Positions 1 through 7,829 are shown, numbered from the stretch's first letter. The stretch: DNA of 13,721 nucleotides from Entamoeba invadens IP1 (GCF_000330505.1 NW_004440380.1:4713-18433), one strand, 5' to 3'. Notes: generated by a model from the sequence alone, not told the origin. Numbers and translations: made by a program.

Positions 1-795
1 TAATAATTAATAAATGCTTCCATTTTAATTAATCATAATAGTTGTGGTATTATCAGAATATACATGTTCACTTTTTTGTGTTGTAATATGATAAATAATA
101 AAATGATTGTTGAAAAAAATATTTGGATTAATATCTCGCTTGCACATCATTATATAACAAAAAGTTATTGAATGAAAATTGAGGATAAAAAAGTAATTAT
201 ACGATGAAATTAATAACAATTGTATATATTTGGTTTTTCTTTGTTTCAACAAATTGTCAAAGCAAATACATAAAAAAACAATCAATAATAAATAATATCA
301 ACGTCATTAACAATCATTATTAAACACAAGTAAAACAATTAAAAACAATAACAAAAAATAAAATACGTGTCAAATAATTATAAAAAATGAAGCGGGATTT
401 TTAATTAACGATGTAAAAAACTAACTATACATATAGTTTTTTAATTATAATCAATATCTTTTTTCTTTTTTTTGAAATAATTAATTTTTATGTTTTATTT
501 TACTTATTTTTATTTTTAACCATATTATCCATTTAAAAAAATACATGCTTAAATGTGGAAATAGTAATTTCTCCTATAACAAATCTCAGATTATATTAAC
601 AAAACCGACAGACCATTTACAACAGTTAACAACAGAAGTGTCAATATTGTAAGTTTATTAATAGGTGAAACCAATTGATTTGAATAGCAAAGAAAATGAT
701 TGACAAATAGCGTTTATTTGAAAATTTTAAATGGTAAATTTTAATATTTAATTTATTTTGTATTTATGGTTTTTAATTAGCGATGGTCGATACTA
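1..795. other. AT-rich intergenic region, no supported gene
   Basis: Very AT-rich DNA rich in A and T runs. An open frame exists on the minus strand at 25-285, but its product is dominated by I, N, F and Y with no recognisable motif, as expected from AT-rich noise. I see no RNA gene and no clear repeat here. Confidence 0.6.
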
Positions 796-823
796 TATAT
801 TATAATATTAATATTATAATATA
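796..823. repeat. 28-bp perfect palindrome of A and T
   Basis: Positions 796-809 are the exact reverse complement of 810-823, with no loop, so the DNA could form a cruciform. It uses only A and T, which lowers its surprise, but it lies 10 bp outside the left TA of the element at 836-1085. It may be a preferred insertion context or a remnant of another AT-rich insertion. Confidence 0.75.
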
Positions 824-835
824 AAAACAGATATA

Positions 836-1085
836 CAGTCAAAGGCGTCTATTTGTCGCGAATCCAGCAAAAACTTATCTATTTGTCGTAAATGAAAAAA
901 ATTGCGTAGAAAATTCTATTTGATATTGAAATTTATTTTTTATAGAAATTTAGTTTTTAATTCAACAAAAGTTACAGATTCTAAAACAAAATAATTAATT
1001 GTCATACACCAAAATCATTGGCCATTTGTGCGACAATTAAGCAAGTTTGACATTTAAAATTACGACAAATAGACGTTTTTGACTG
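836..1085. mobile_element. Miniature inverted-repeat element, CAGT ends, TA duplication
   Basis: The left end CAGTCAAAGGCGTCTATTTG (836-855) continues to TTGTCG at 858. It is matched in inverted orientation by 1064-1085, with only two mismatches in about 23 bp. Both ends are flanked by TA (834-835 and 1086-1087), the target duplication typical of the Tc1/mariner/pogo superfamily, whose termini often begin CAGT. The word TTGTCG occurs twice inside each end, at 853-858 and 883-888 on the left and as CGACAA at 1031-1036 and 1063-1068 on the right, so it is a likely transposase-binding repeat. The 250-bp interior has no ORF, so the element is non-autonomous and would depend on a transposase encoded elsewhere. 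The ends and the TA duplication are seen directly; the superfamily is inferred. Confidence 0.85.
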
Positions 1086-1087
1086 TA

Positions 1088-2298
1088 TTAAATTTCCTTG
1101 TTGAATTTTTGGAATATCGTTATTTAGAAATCAAACTTTATAAAAAATAATTAATTAAGTTATTATTATTAGTTTAAATCTCAAAAAAAAACATCTTATA
1201 AATCGTTCAAGTATAATTTTAATTTATTTTTATCAATTTAGAAAAAAATATGTTTATTAAGTAATTTAATACAGTACAACACTATAATAACATTTTGCCA
1301 AACAATTAAAAAAGTGCAAAGTTGGGCAAACTATGTAAAATTTCAAAAAAATATATATATTTTTAAATAAATCTGAATCAAAAAACAATTATTAAACTAA
1401 TAAAAAACAGAAAAATGCCATAATTTAATAGTTATTTAGCTATTAAAAAACAAACAAACATTTATTATATTTTTTGATGAAAATGAAAAGTAATCAAAAG
1501 CTGTTTTCGACTTGTTGTTTTTTATATAAACGTGTTTCACAAATCAAAATAAAATTGTTTTTATTTACAATTGAGTTTACACACAACAACATAAAACGTA
1601 AAATATACGTCTTAACAATTGTTTGAAATTGACACTATTTCCACCTTTAAAAAATCAACACAAAAATTTCAATCATAATTTTTTGAATTAATACACTGTT
1701 AGATTATTGTTATTAAATGGAAAACAATTAACACAATTAACAAAACAATATAAAACGTTTTAAACAAAAAACTTAGAAGTGATTACAAATACAAATTACT
1801 TGACAAAAACGACATTAATATTATAAACATACACCCTTTTTGCTTTGATTGTAATTAAAAAACACAGAAAAAACATTATACACAAATTATTATTGTATAA
1901 CAAAGATTGTTAAATGGATTTTTTTATTAATTGATTTGTTTAATGTACAATCATTGTTGATTATTAAAGTTTGATTGTAATTGTAAAATTGTCATCGAAA
2001 ATAGCAATTATACTATTAAAATAAAGTAACATGACAAATGCTATAATTCAGAATATAATCGTGACAATCAATTATAATGTATTTAATAACACCACTAACA
2101 ATTTAAAGAACTGTATACAAAAGCACTTTCTATTGTCACATAAAGTTTGTTTTAATTCGAATAAAAATTGTAAATATTTTTTTATAATAGTATTGTGTTA
2201 AATAATAATTAACTCAACCAATAAATAACAGCGTTTTCAATTATACACACAACAAATTAGTCAACACAATAAAAAATATTAAATTAATAATTTACGTA
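1088..2298. other. AT-rich intergenic region, no supported gene
   Basis: No coding signal is visible in any frame. A short imperfect inverted repeat near 1294-1336 (TTTTGCCAAAC against GTTGGGCAAAC) follows a TACAGT word at 1269, which could be a decayed element end, but no partner end is visible. Several CA-rich stretches on the plus strand (about 1560-1900) show nothing further. Confidence 0.5.
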
Positions 2299-2300
2299 TA

Positions 2301-2433
2301 CAGTTGACCAAATAATAGTCAGAGACCAAATAATTGTAAGAGGTAAGATAAATAGTTTTAAAATATTAATCAAGAACTATTTTTAAAAATAGAAATGGGT
2401 TTCTTACCATTATTTGGTGTGCCTTTTTTCACT
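2301..2433. mobile_element. Probable small decayed inverted-repeat element
   Basis: The left end begins TA|CAGTTGACC at 2299 and carries two copies of ACCAAATAAT (2307-2316 and 2325-2334), 18 bp apart, followed by TGTAAGA. In opposite orientation at about 2402-2418 the word TCTTACCATTATTTGGTGTG mirrors the inner copy, and a run of C and T ending in CACT at 2430-2433 stands where the right terminus should be. The right terminus lacks a clean CACTGTA, so that end is degenerate or mis-set. No ORF is present. The layout matches the other CAGT elements in the window. Confidence 0.5.
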
Positions 2434-2806
2434 TTTTTTATTCAAAGAAAGTAATTAATTATATTATACAGTGTTGAAATTGTATAAAAATGTCGAACAT
2501 AGTTTACAGTTAAATATCATTTATGTATTACAATATATATTTTGATTATTGATTGTTACATTTGAGTAATTACTTCCCCATTTTGTTGAAACAACAAATA
2601 AATAATTTGAACTATTGTGATCACTTTATAAATGCAACTAAGTCGATGTACATTTTTTATAACAACCAATTGTTGATAATTAACATCAACGAGATATTAT
2701 ATCCAATCATATTTAACTGTTGTATTATTATTTTTTAATAAAAACACACATTTAAAAATGTTTTATAAGATTAAAATATCAATGGAAATATTAAATAAAG
2801 ACATTA
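2434..2806. other. Intergenic region with no supported gene
   Basis: An open frame on the plus strand at 2553-2738 begins with TTG, not ATG, and has no confident family match. It shows a faint resemblance to the helical N-terminus of Entamoeba BspA-like proteins, which I do not consider enough for a call. A TACAGTG word at 2466-2472 could be an element terminus. Confidence 0.5.
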
Positions 2807-3208
2807 TCATTTAATTATATATTTTGATAATTTTATAACAACATCAACAGATTTTGGAACAAGCACTTTTACATTTTTTTTTCTGTCTGCATAATCATCA
2901 AAGTTAACCTCGTCCATATTAAAAACAAGTTGTATGGGAATTTAAAGAAAAATATTAAAAGAATCTTTATCCAATTAATAACTTTTACAACCAGGGTCTA
3001 ACATGTGACAAAAGTGTTATTTTTTCTGTTATTTGCAACTTTACCAAAGTGGGCTTGAATTTATGTACACTCAGTTCTTTTAGATCTAGCGGCGAGTATA
3101 AAGCCGACTTTTGTATAAGAAAAAACTTAGAAACAGATAGTTATTTGAATCAATACTTGGCCAAGTAATGGGAAAACAAGCCAATTCAATTCTAAAATAT
3201 CGATTTAT
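2807..3208 (-). pseudogene. Decayed DDE-type transposase fragment (pogo/Tc1-like)
   Basis: On the minus strand the open frame 2941-2807 reads IPIQLVFNMDEVNF, then DDYADRKK and VKVLVPKSV. This matches the form of the first catalytic block of DDE_1 transposases (hydrophobic-FNMDE, with the D as first catalytic acid, then a Y/F-x-D-x-K-K-x-K-V-x-V-P segment). Upstream, after stops and frame changes, another frame (3208-3086) ends in YKSRLYTRR before a stop, resembling the basic linker that joins the DNA-binding and catalytic parts. Between them 3080-2990 contains RSKRTE and IQAHFGKV in another frame. The second and third catalytic acids are absent. The copy has several stops and shifts and cannot encode an active enzyme. 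The family is recognised by motif, not by alignment; the boundaries are approximate. Confidence 0.6.
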
Positions 3209-3785
3209 ATTTTATTACTGCTGTAATTGCCATAATTAACACAAAAATTGTGACAAATGCAGCACTGTTTTACACATCAAATCGATAGTTACAAATAATA
3301 TTTTTATAACACAAATAACAATGAAATAACAATCTATTAAATAATTGTATTTTTATTAATAATATGTAATAAAAAAACCTATTCAACTTAAAATAAAGCT
3401 AAAAAGCTAATAACTAATAATTAAAAATGCTATAAAAAACTAATAATAATAAAGAAACGTTTATTTTTATCTCAATATTTAAAGTTACTAACTAAATATT
3501 TATATTTTGAAACTATATTAAATAATAATAATCAAACTCAAAAACTCAAAAATGTTTGTTAATTATTAAATATACTATATAACAAATAATATCAATACTA
3601 TTGTTTTAAACTATAGAAATCAAAATAATGTATCAATAATTAATTAATTTGTTTGGTACATGATTTATATTTATAAAAACCTAAATATAAACTAATAGTT
3701 CAAATAATAACTTATTTTATTATTAAATATAATTAACTATACTAGTAACAATAACCATAATTAATTACAATACAATAGCCACAAC

Positions 3786-3798
3786 GCTCGACTCGAGC
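3786..3798. repeat. GC-rich palindrome GCTCGA-C-TCGAGC
   Basis: Six-base arms (3786-3791 and 3793-3798) are perfect inverted copies around one C. In DNA this AT-rich a six-base arm with four G/C positions stands out. It could be a protein-binding site or part of a lost element; no gene starts nearby. Confidence 0.6.
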
Positions 3799-3833
3799 AA
3801 TTCATAACAATAATACAATGATTTCATAAAAAG

Positions 3834-3912
3834 TGTCATGCTCAAAGACATATAGCGATAATCAAAGACATGACAACATACTCAAAAAAAAGAAATTAAA
3901 TAATCAAAGACA
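3834..3912. repeat. TCAAAGACA direct repeats with inverted TGTCATG pair
   Basis: TCAAAGACA occurs at 3842-3850, 3862-3870 and 3904-3912. The last two sit in an exact 13-bp repeat ATAATCAAAGACA (3858-3870 and 3900-3912). TGTCATG (3834-3840) and CATGACA (3869-3875) form an inverted pair around the first two copies. The arrangement resembles the subterminal repeats of the transposable elements nearby, but no terminal pair is clear. Confidence 0.5.
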
Positions 3913-4344
3913 AAGCAAATCGTTCAGGAACTGTACATAATGTTCATTAATCAATGGAATGACAAGTATATATCTGAATGTTAATTATAACTTATTTGAT
4001 CTGATTATATTTAATACAGTATATAACATGGTGTTTTTATCAAGACAATTATCAAATTGATATATGATAATAACCACTTATTGATTTATGAACAATAGTT
4101 GTTACAACAATGATAGCAACGGAATTATAAAATACACCAAAATGTTACGATAATTGATAATAGAACAAACATTTGGGTGTAATCATTAAAATTTTGAATT
4201 AAAAAGTTCCAATGTTTTAACAGTTGGGTTTTAACAAAATAAACTATAACAATAATATGTTAATTTATTTATCAACTTATTATAAAAAATAATATAAATA
4301 CATTAAAAAATAATATGTTTATTTTTAAAAACTTTAATAAATAA

Positions 4345-4372
4345 TAGAGTAGGTGGAATAAAGTCCGGCCCA
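4345..4372. repeat. Orphan terminal-repeat-like sequence
   Basis: TA|GAGTAGGTGGAATAAAG begins at 4345 and resembles the terminus TA|CAGTAGGGGGAAATAAG at 12113, with C changed to G at the first position. It runs into the GC patch GTCCGGCCC (about 4363-4371). No matching right end is visible, so it may be a solo decayed element end or chance. Confidence 0.3.
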
Positions 4373-4459
4373 ATAAGAATAACTATATTAAATTATGAAC
4401 AACCATTTATTATTAGTTTTTTTTTGTTTTTTGGAGTTTTAATTAATGTTTTTAATATG

Positions 4460-4961
4460 TTACAAAATGTTTTCAATATTATTGCAATAAATATTATAAT
4501 TTACTATATTTTGCAAACGAGCCAGACATTTTCTATCCACTCTAATTGAATGTTTATAGCTGTTCAGTTGATGATTGAAACATGACAATGACAATGACAA
4601 CGACTGCACTTCTTTTAAAGTTGGTATATCACCACCAAAGAGTTTGACATCTTCTCGACTAAACACAACATTTGTGCACTCGATGTTCTTTGGAAGACCA
4701 ATGTGTCTTCGTAAATCATTAAATAAATATTGACCTTTTTGGAAATTCTGTGTCAAAATCACTCTTTGAGTAGAGATGGTAAGTCTTGGTGTTTGGGAAC
4801 AACTTGTTTTCCTTTAGTAATGTCAAAAGTACTCGATTAAAGTGGTACATTTTACTCAACAAATTTAATTTTTGAATGACCATCATAACAACTTTGAAAT
4901 ATTTGACACTTGCAAAGTATTTTCCAATGATCATCATTGAATATCAGTCGACTACTCCCAT
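4460..4961 (-). pseudogene. BspA-like leucine-rich-repeat protein pseudogene
   Basis: From the probable original ATG (4961-4959) the frame meets an in-frame TGA at 4946-4944, then continues YSMMIIGKYF, LLSKMYHFNRV and KLFPNTKTYHLYSK down to about 4750. These are hallmarks of the N-terminal helical region of short Entamoeba BspA-like proteins, where Y/MYHFNP and LFPNI-x-T-x-x-x-Y/W blocks precede the repeats. The frame then ends at 4719, while a second frame (4762-4460) continues with IECTNVVFSREDV and GGDIP, the usual junction leading into the BspA repeats. Only a poor trace of one repeat (VQSL...CF) follows before the stop. So there is one nonsense change, one frameshift near 4745-4760 and loss of the repeat array. 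A short hexamer repeat, TGACAA three times on the plus strand near 4583-4600, expands the reading frame. Family-level recognition is good; exact breakpoints are approximate. Confidence 0.75.
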
Positions 4962-4991
4962 TTTATATTATTTAATCTACTTTATTAATAC

Positions 4992-5010
4992 TATTATTAT
5001 TATTATTATT
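4992..5010. repeat. TAT trinucleotide microsatellite
   Basis: Six TAT units plus one base. It lies 31 bp upstream of the ATG of the BspA-like pseudogene, where its promoter would have been. Confidence 0.8.
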
Positions 5011-5339
5011 TTATATCAACACCCATGTTATAGTTTAACAATAATTACGAAACTACGAAACTGCCAAATTACCACTTCTTATAATTAAAGAGTGGGAAGA
5101 GTTGTTGATTCTGAAAACAGTAAACAATATCGTAAAAATAATTTTTTCCAATTATTTTTATAAAATCAACTTTTTGATATTACATGTGTTTGTGTTCTAA
5201 ACCAAGGTTTGTTGAGAAGTAAATTAAAATATTATTATAAAATTATTTTTGTATTTGAAATATAAATTTATTGACATAAATTGAATTTTTTATTTAATTA
5301 TAATAACAATTTTCAAACAAAAGTTCTGTATTTTTTCTG
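5011..5339. other. Intergenic region, no supported gene
   Basis: No coding signal or repeat is recognised. Positions up to about 5090 are a little richer in C than the rest, and may retain sequence from the upstream part of the pseudogene locus. Confidence 0.5.
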
Positions 5340-5389
5340 AAAAATATTCATAAAAACAATGAATTTCCATTGTTTTTATGAATATTTTT
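5340..5389. repeat. Perfect 22-bp inverted repeat with 6-base loop
   Basis: Positions 5340-5361 pair exactly with 5368-5389, leaving the loop AATTTC. The stem contains ATTCATAAAAACAATG and so is not a simple A/T repeat. Either strand of RNA would fold into a long perfect hairpin. It sits between the BspA-like pseudogene and the decayed coding region on the opposite strand. It could be a hairpin-type miniature element, a small-RNA precursor or a transcription end shared by two lost genes; nothing in the sequence decides this. Confidence 0.85.
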
Positions 5390-5421
5390 TTTGTTTTTAA
5401 AATATTATAATACTCTGACAA

Positions 5422-5893
5422 TTGAAGATCAAATGTGCCAAATTTCCACTAAATGAAGACGGCGAGGTGTAAATTGAATTGATTTTTGGATTAATGAACA
5501 TAGTGATAGTGATGGCAGATCACGACAAGTTTTAAGAGGACAAGGAAGGCCGAGAGAGTATATTTGTGTTTCCATTGCTCGTAATACCAAAAAGGTGTTG
5601 GGAGCATTAGAAACCAAAGTAATAAAAACATCATTGTTGCGTCATTTAAGCGTTCTGGTGTTGTTAAAGTCAATATTTGAACTATTAAGAACAGTGTTCA
5701 TTTTATCAAAAAGGCTTCCAGGTTGTACCAAGAAACCAACAATGTTTATACTATAAAACATTTGGCATTGTTCTGTTCTTCCGCAAAAACCAACCTATTT
5801 GGTCAAAACCGAAGAAAAATATTTGCCTTAAAATATCCAAGAGCTGAACCAACAACGAAAACCATGTCAAACAAGACGACTAACTCCCACTGA
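5422..5893 (+). pseudogene. Decayed coding region of unknown family
   Basis: This stretch has clearly less A/T than its surroundings. It reads as protein in three successive plus-strand frames: 5422-5469 (KCAKFPLNEDGEV, then a stop), 5478-5753 (92 codons without a stop or an initial ATG, including FWINEHSDSDGRSRQVLRG, GRPREYICV and SKRLPGCTKKPTMF) and 5759-5890 (FGQNRRKIFALKYPRAEP, then two stops). The join between frames is natural in sense, suggesting one gene broken by two small shifts. GQGRPRE resembles the core of an AT-hook (G-R-P), but alone this is weak. I do not recognise the family. Open frames on the minus strand here (5429-5673) look like shadows. The region could also be the remains of a transposon protein. 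No start or promoter is evident. Confidence 0.5.
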
Positions 5894-5959
5894 TGACTTA
5901 ATTTTAAAAAAATAATAAACACTCGAGTCAATTCGAATACAATTTCAATTTCTGATTTT

Positions 5960-6127
5960 ATGCTTAGGATGAACCAATACTTTAATGGTTTATAAACTAT
6001 AACTAATAAGTCAAGGTTGTGTTTTAAATAAAATATTAAAATAGTTTTTATTTAAATATAGTAAATAAACCATTAAAAGTATAGGTCAAGCCTTTCAGTA
6101 TCATCAAGCCTTTTACTTCCCCTACTG
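5960..6127. mobile_element. Inverted-repeat element with CAGTAGGGG terminus
   Basis: The right end reads, in inverse orientation, TA|CAGTAGGGGAAGTAAAAGG from 6129 inward. It carries two copies of TCAAGCCTTT (6086-6095 and 6104-6113), 18 bp apart. Further in, GTAAATAAACCATTAAAAGT (6061-6080) is mirrored at about 5973-5997 by ACCAATACTTTAATGGTTTA. The outer left terminus is degenerate (GCTT near 5961, and a TACA at 5938-5941 may be the old end), so the left boundary is uncertain. No ORF lies inside. The first nine bases match the terminus of the 1025-bp element at 12115, while the inner repeat word differs, suggesting a related but distinct family. Confidence 0.6.
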
Positions 6128-6129
6128 TA

Positions 6130-6508
6130 ATCCTTACATATTTGTTTATATTTGACAAATTAATTATAATACTTTCATTTATTTTTATTTTTGGTATTTT
6201 TTGTTTTAATTTGAAATAAAAGTTTGTTTAAACACGTTTAAATTTATAAAAACGTGGAAAGGTCCATAATTATCCATATTAGTAAAACCCATAGTTAAAC
6301 ACATAAATATTACCATACCAAAATTTCACCTTTTGTCTATTTCTGTTTAACTTTTGTTGAACTTGTGTGTTGAATTCAACAAATTTCAAATCCAAGTTTT
6401 AAAAATGACTTTATTTAAAAATTATAATATTAAATGGTTATTAAATTTTTATGTATATTACTTACCATTGTGATCATGAGTTGTGTAATAATATTTGCCT
6501 ATAATATA
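6130..6508. other. Region 3' of the GTPase gene, no supported gene
   Basis: AT-rich with no coding signal. It contains AACACGTTTAAATTTATAAA (about 6231-6250) and other low-complexity sequence, but no feature that I can support. Confidence 0.5.
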
Positions 6509-6526
6509 AATGAATAACAATTCATT
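6509..6526 (-). promoter_or_regulatory. Short hairpin in the 3' end of the GTPase transcript
   Basis: AATGAAT (6509-6515) and ATTCATT (6520-6526) form a perfect 7-bp stem with a 4-base loop, starting three bases after the GTPase stop codon. Entamoeba 3' ends are usually marked by UA(A/U)UU just after the stop; I find no exact copy here, only TTATTC within the hairpin. It may take part in 3'-end formation, but that is an inference. Confidence 0.4.
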
Positions 6527-6529
6527 TGT

Positions 6530-7141
6530 TTACAAAACTGTGCATTTTTTTGACAAAATAAATTGTTCGGATTTGTTTGCATTATTAAATTCAACATCAC
6601 GGTCGTTGTTTTCTTCATCATCCAATTTGTGCAATTTGACATCATTGACTAGTTCTTGGAAAGCCTCTATGATATTGATTTTGTTTTTTGCTGAAGTTTC
6701 AAAGAAAAGTACTTTCCATTCATGAGCCAAATCGTTCCCCTGTTTCAAAGACACTTGCCTTTCATTTTCCAAGTCGCATTTATTACCACACAACAATATT
6801 GATAAATGTGATGCATTATCATTGTCTAACACTCGAATAAGTTGTTCTCGAATAATTTTGGCGTCTAAAAATGATGATGTTGATGTTATAGAATAAACTA
6901 TGACATATCCATCACCCGATTTCATATACCGGTCTCGTAACGCAGAGTACTCCTCTTGTCCTGCAGTGTCAAGAATATCCAATGGGATGATTTCACCGTT
7001 GAACGGTATTGATGCTTTATACGTATCCTCAATAGTTGGATCATATATTTCTATGAACTGACCTGAGACCAATTGAATTGTAATCGCAGACTTCCCAACT
7101 GCACCGCTGCCTAAAATGACCAATTTTATCGTTTTTGGCAT
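6530..7141 (-). CDS. Ras/Rap-family small GTPase
   Basis: A membrane-anchored GTP/GDP switch of 203 residues, full length for the Ras subfamily. All five G boxes are present: G1 GSGAVGKS (11-18), G2 with T36 in YDPTIEDTY, G3 DTAGQ (58-62), G4 NKCD (120-123) and G5 TSAK (149-152). The effector loop YDPTIEDTY is the Ras/Rap type. GSG in G1, VYSIT, IREQLIRV and NKCDLENER are Rap-like, but residue 62 is the catalytic Gln of Ras, where Rap has Thr. A14 replaces the usual second Gly (Ras G13), as in Rho proteins. The acidic hypervariable tail (about 173-195) ends in KKCTVL, a CAAX box; Leu at the end favours geranylgeranylation. The ATG is the only sensible start, with G1 ten residues in. It is divergent from the LRR gene. 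Ras or Rap assignment is uncertain; GTPase identity is sure. Confidence 0.96.
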   Translation of the reverse strand: MPKTIKLVILGSGAVGKSAITIQLVSGQFIEIYDPTIEDTYKASIPFNGEIIPLDILDTAGQEEYSALRDRYMKSGDGYVIVYSITSTSSFLDAKIIREQLIRVLDNDNASHLSILLCGNKCDLENERQVSLKQGNDLAHEWKVLFFETSAKNKINIIEAFQELVNDVKLHKLDDEENNDRDVEFNNANKSEQFILSKKCTVL

Positions 7142-7145
7142 TGTT

Positions 7146-7187
7146 TTGAAAATGAAAATAATCGTTTTTTATTGATTGTATATATAA
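7146..7187 (-). promoter_or_regulatory. Core promoter of the GTPase gene
   Basis: On the minus strand TTATATATAC (7187-7178) lies about 40 bases before the ATG and resembles the Entamoeba TATA-like element GTATTTAAA(G/C). About 30 bases downstream, TTTTCA (around 7153-7148) fits poorly to the initiator consensus but is in the right place for the very short 5' leaders usual in Entamoeba. An E-box-like CACGTG lies just upstream at 7193-7198. The site is inferred from position and consensus only. Confidence 0.5.
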
Positions 7188-7786
7188 GAAAACACGTGTG
7201 TTATGGACTTCTAACCTTTTTTATTGTTTTATATTAATAATTTCATCAAAAACACCGAATTTATAATAATAACACCGAATATATAAACAATATATAATAT
7301 AACTTTAACATTTTAAACAACATTGAACAAAATTCAAAAAATCTAAAAATCGGTAAATTACAAGTTTATTGGATGTAATTTCTGTTTTAAGAGTTTATTA
7401 CGTATATAACATAACACAAACAAAAAATGAAAAAAATATAAAAAAGGTTTAATATCCCAATAATAATGTTCAATTTGAATACAAGAGCATCACTTTATGT
7501 GTAAATTAAAATCAACAATTTATATTTTTTGTGTTTTAATAATGATAATATTGTAATACAATGTTTAACCCTTCCAATACCAGAAAAAAATTGTTTTAAC
7601 ACACATAAGTATGACTTTAAATTTAAATCCTAAAAGTAAACATTATAAATAAAACAATAAATTATTATTATTTTGAATAATAAAATTATTAATTTTTAAC
7701 TAGATTATTAGAAAAAATTAAAATTATAATAATAATTTAAAATGATTATTTTCATGTTAAAAAATTAAGTCAAAATTCAAAGTCGA
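7188..7786. other. Shared intergenic region between two divergent genes
   Basis: Both promoters must lie within this AT-rich DNA. Its only distinct structures are the 10-bp direct repeat at 7251-7280 (listed separately) and CACGTG at 7193-7198. I find no good copy of the GAAC upstream element known from E. histolytica. Confidence 0.5.
7251..7280. repeat. Direct repeat AACACCGAAT, 20 bp apart
   Basis: AACACCGAAT occurs at 7251-7260 and 7271-7280, each followed by a TATAA-like tail, so the unit is about 20 bp repeated twice. It contains the rare word CCG in very AT-rich DNA and lies about 110-140 bases upstream of the GTPase ATG. It is a plausible binding site for a regulator of one or both genes. 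Confidence 0.5.
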
Positions 7787-7823
7787 CAATTTAAACAAAA
7801 AAACTTATATAATAATTAATTCA
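7787..7823 (+). promoter_or_regulatory. Core promoter of the BspA-like gene
   Basis: CAATTTAAAC (7787-7796) matches eight of ten positions of the Entamoeba TATA-like consensus GTATTTAAA(G/C). ATTAATTCA (7815-7823) matches seven of nine positions of the initiator consensus AAAAATTCA. Their spacing puts the transcript start about 30 bases after the TATA-like box and about 7-10 bases before the ATG at 7830, as expected for Entamoeba. TTATATAAT at 7805-7813 is too close to the ATG to be the working box. Confidence 0.6.
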
Positions 7824-7829
7824 CTGATC

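Larger units (their letters stand above)
3209..4344. other. AT-rich intergenic region, no supported gene
   Basis: Almost pure A/T from about 3300 to 3780 with no coding signal. The only structured part is 3786-3935, which holds a GC-containing palindrome and repeated TCAAAGACA words (listed separately). An ACTGTA word at 3930-3935 could be a right terminus of a CAGT element, without a clear partner. Confidence 0.5.

Noticed and set aside
25..285. 86-codon open frame on the minus strand
   Set aside because: Composition is dominated by AT-rich codons, with no motif, promoter or family resemblance.
2553..2738. 61-codon open frame on the plus strand, faintly like a BspA-like N-terminus
   Set aside because: It begins with TTG, and the resemblance is limited to a few hydrophobic and Asn positions.
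5429..5673. Two overlapping minus-strand open frames
   Set aside because: The plus strand reads as more protein-like over the same bases, so these are taken as shadows of the decayed gene.
6510..6725. Plus-strand open frame of 71 codons
   Set aside because: It lies antisense within the GTPase gene.
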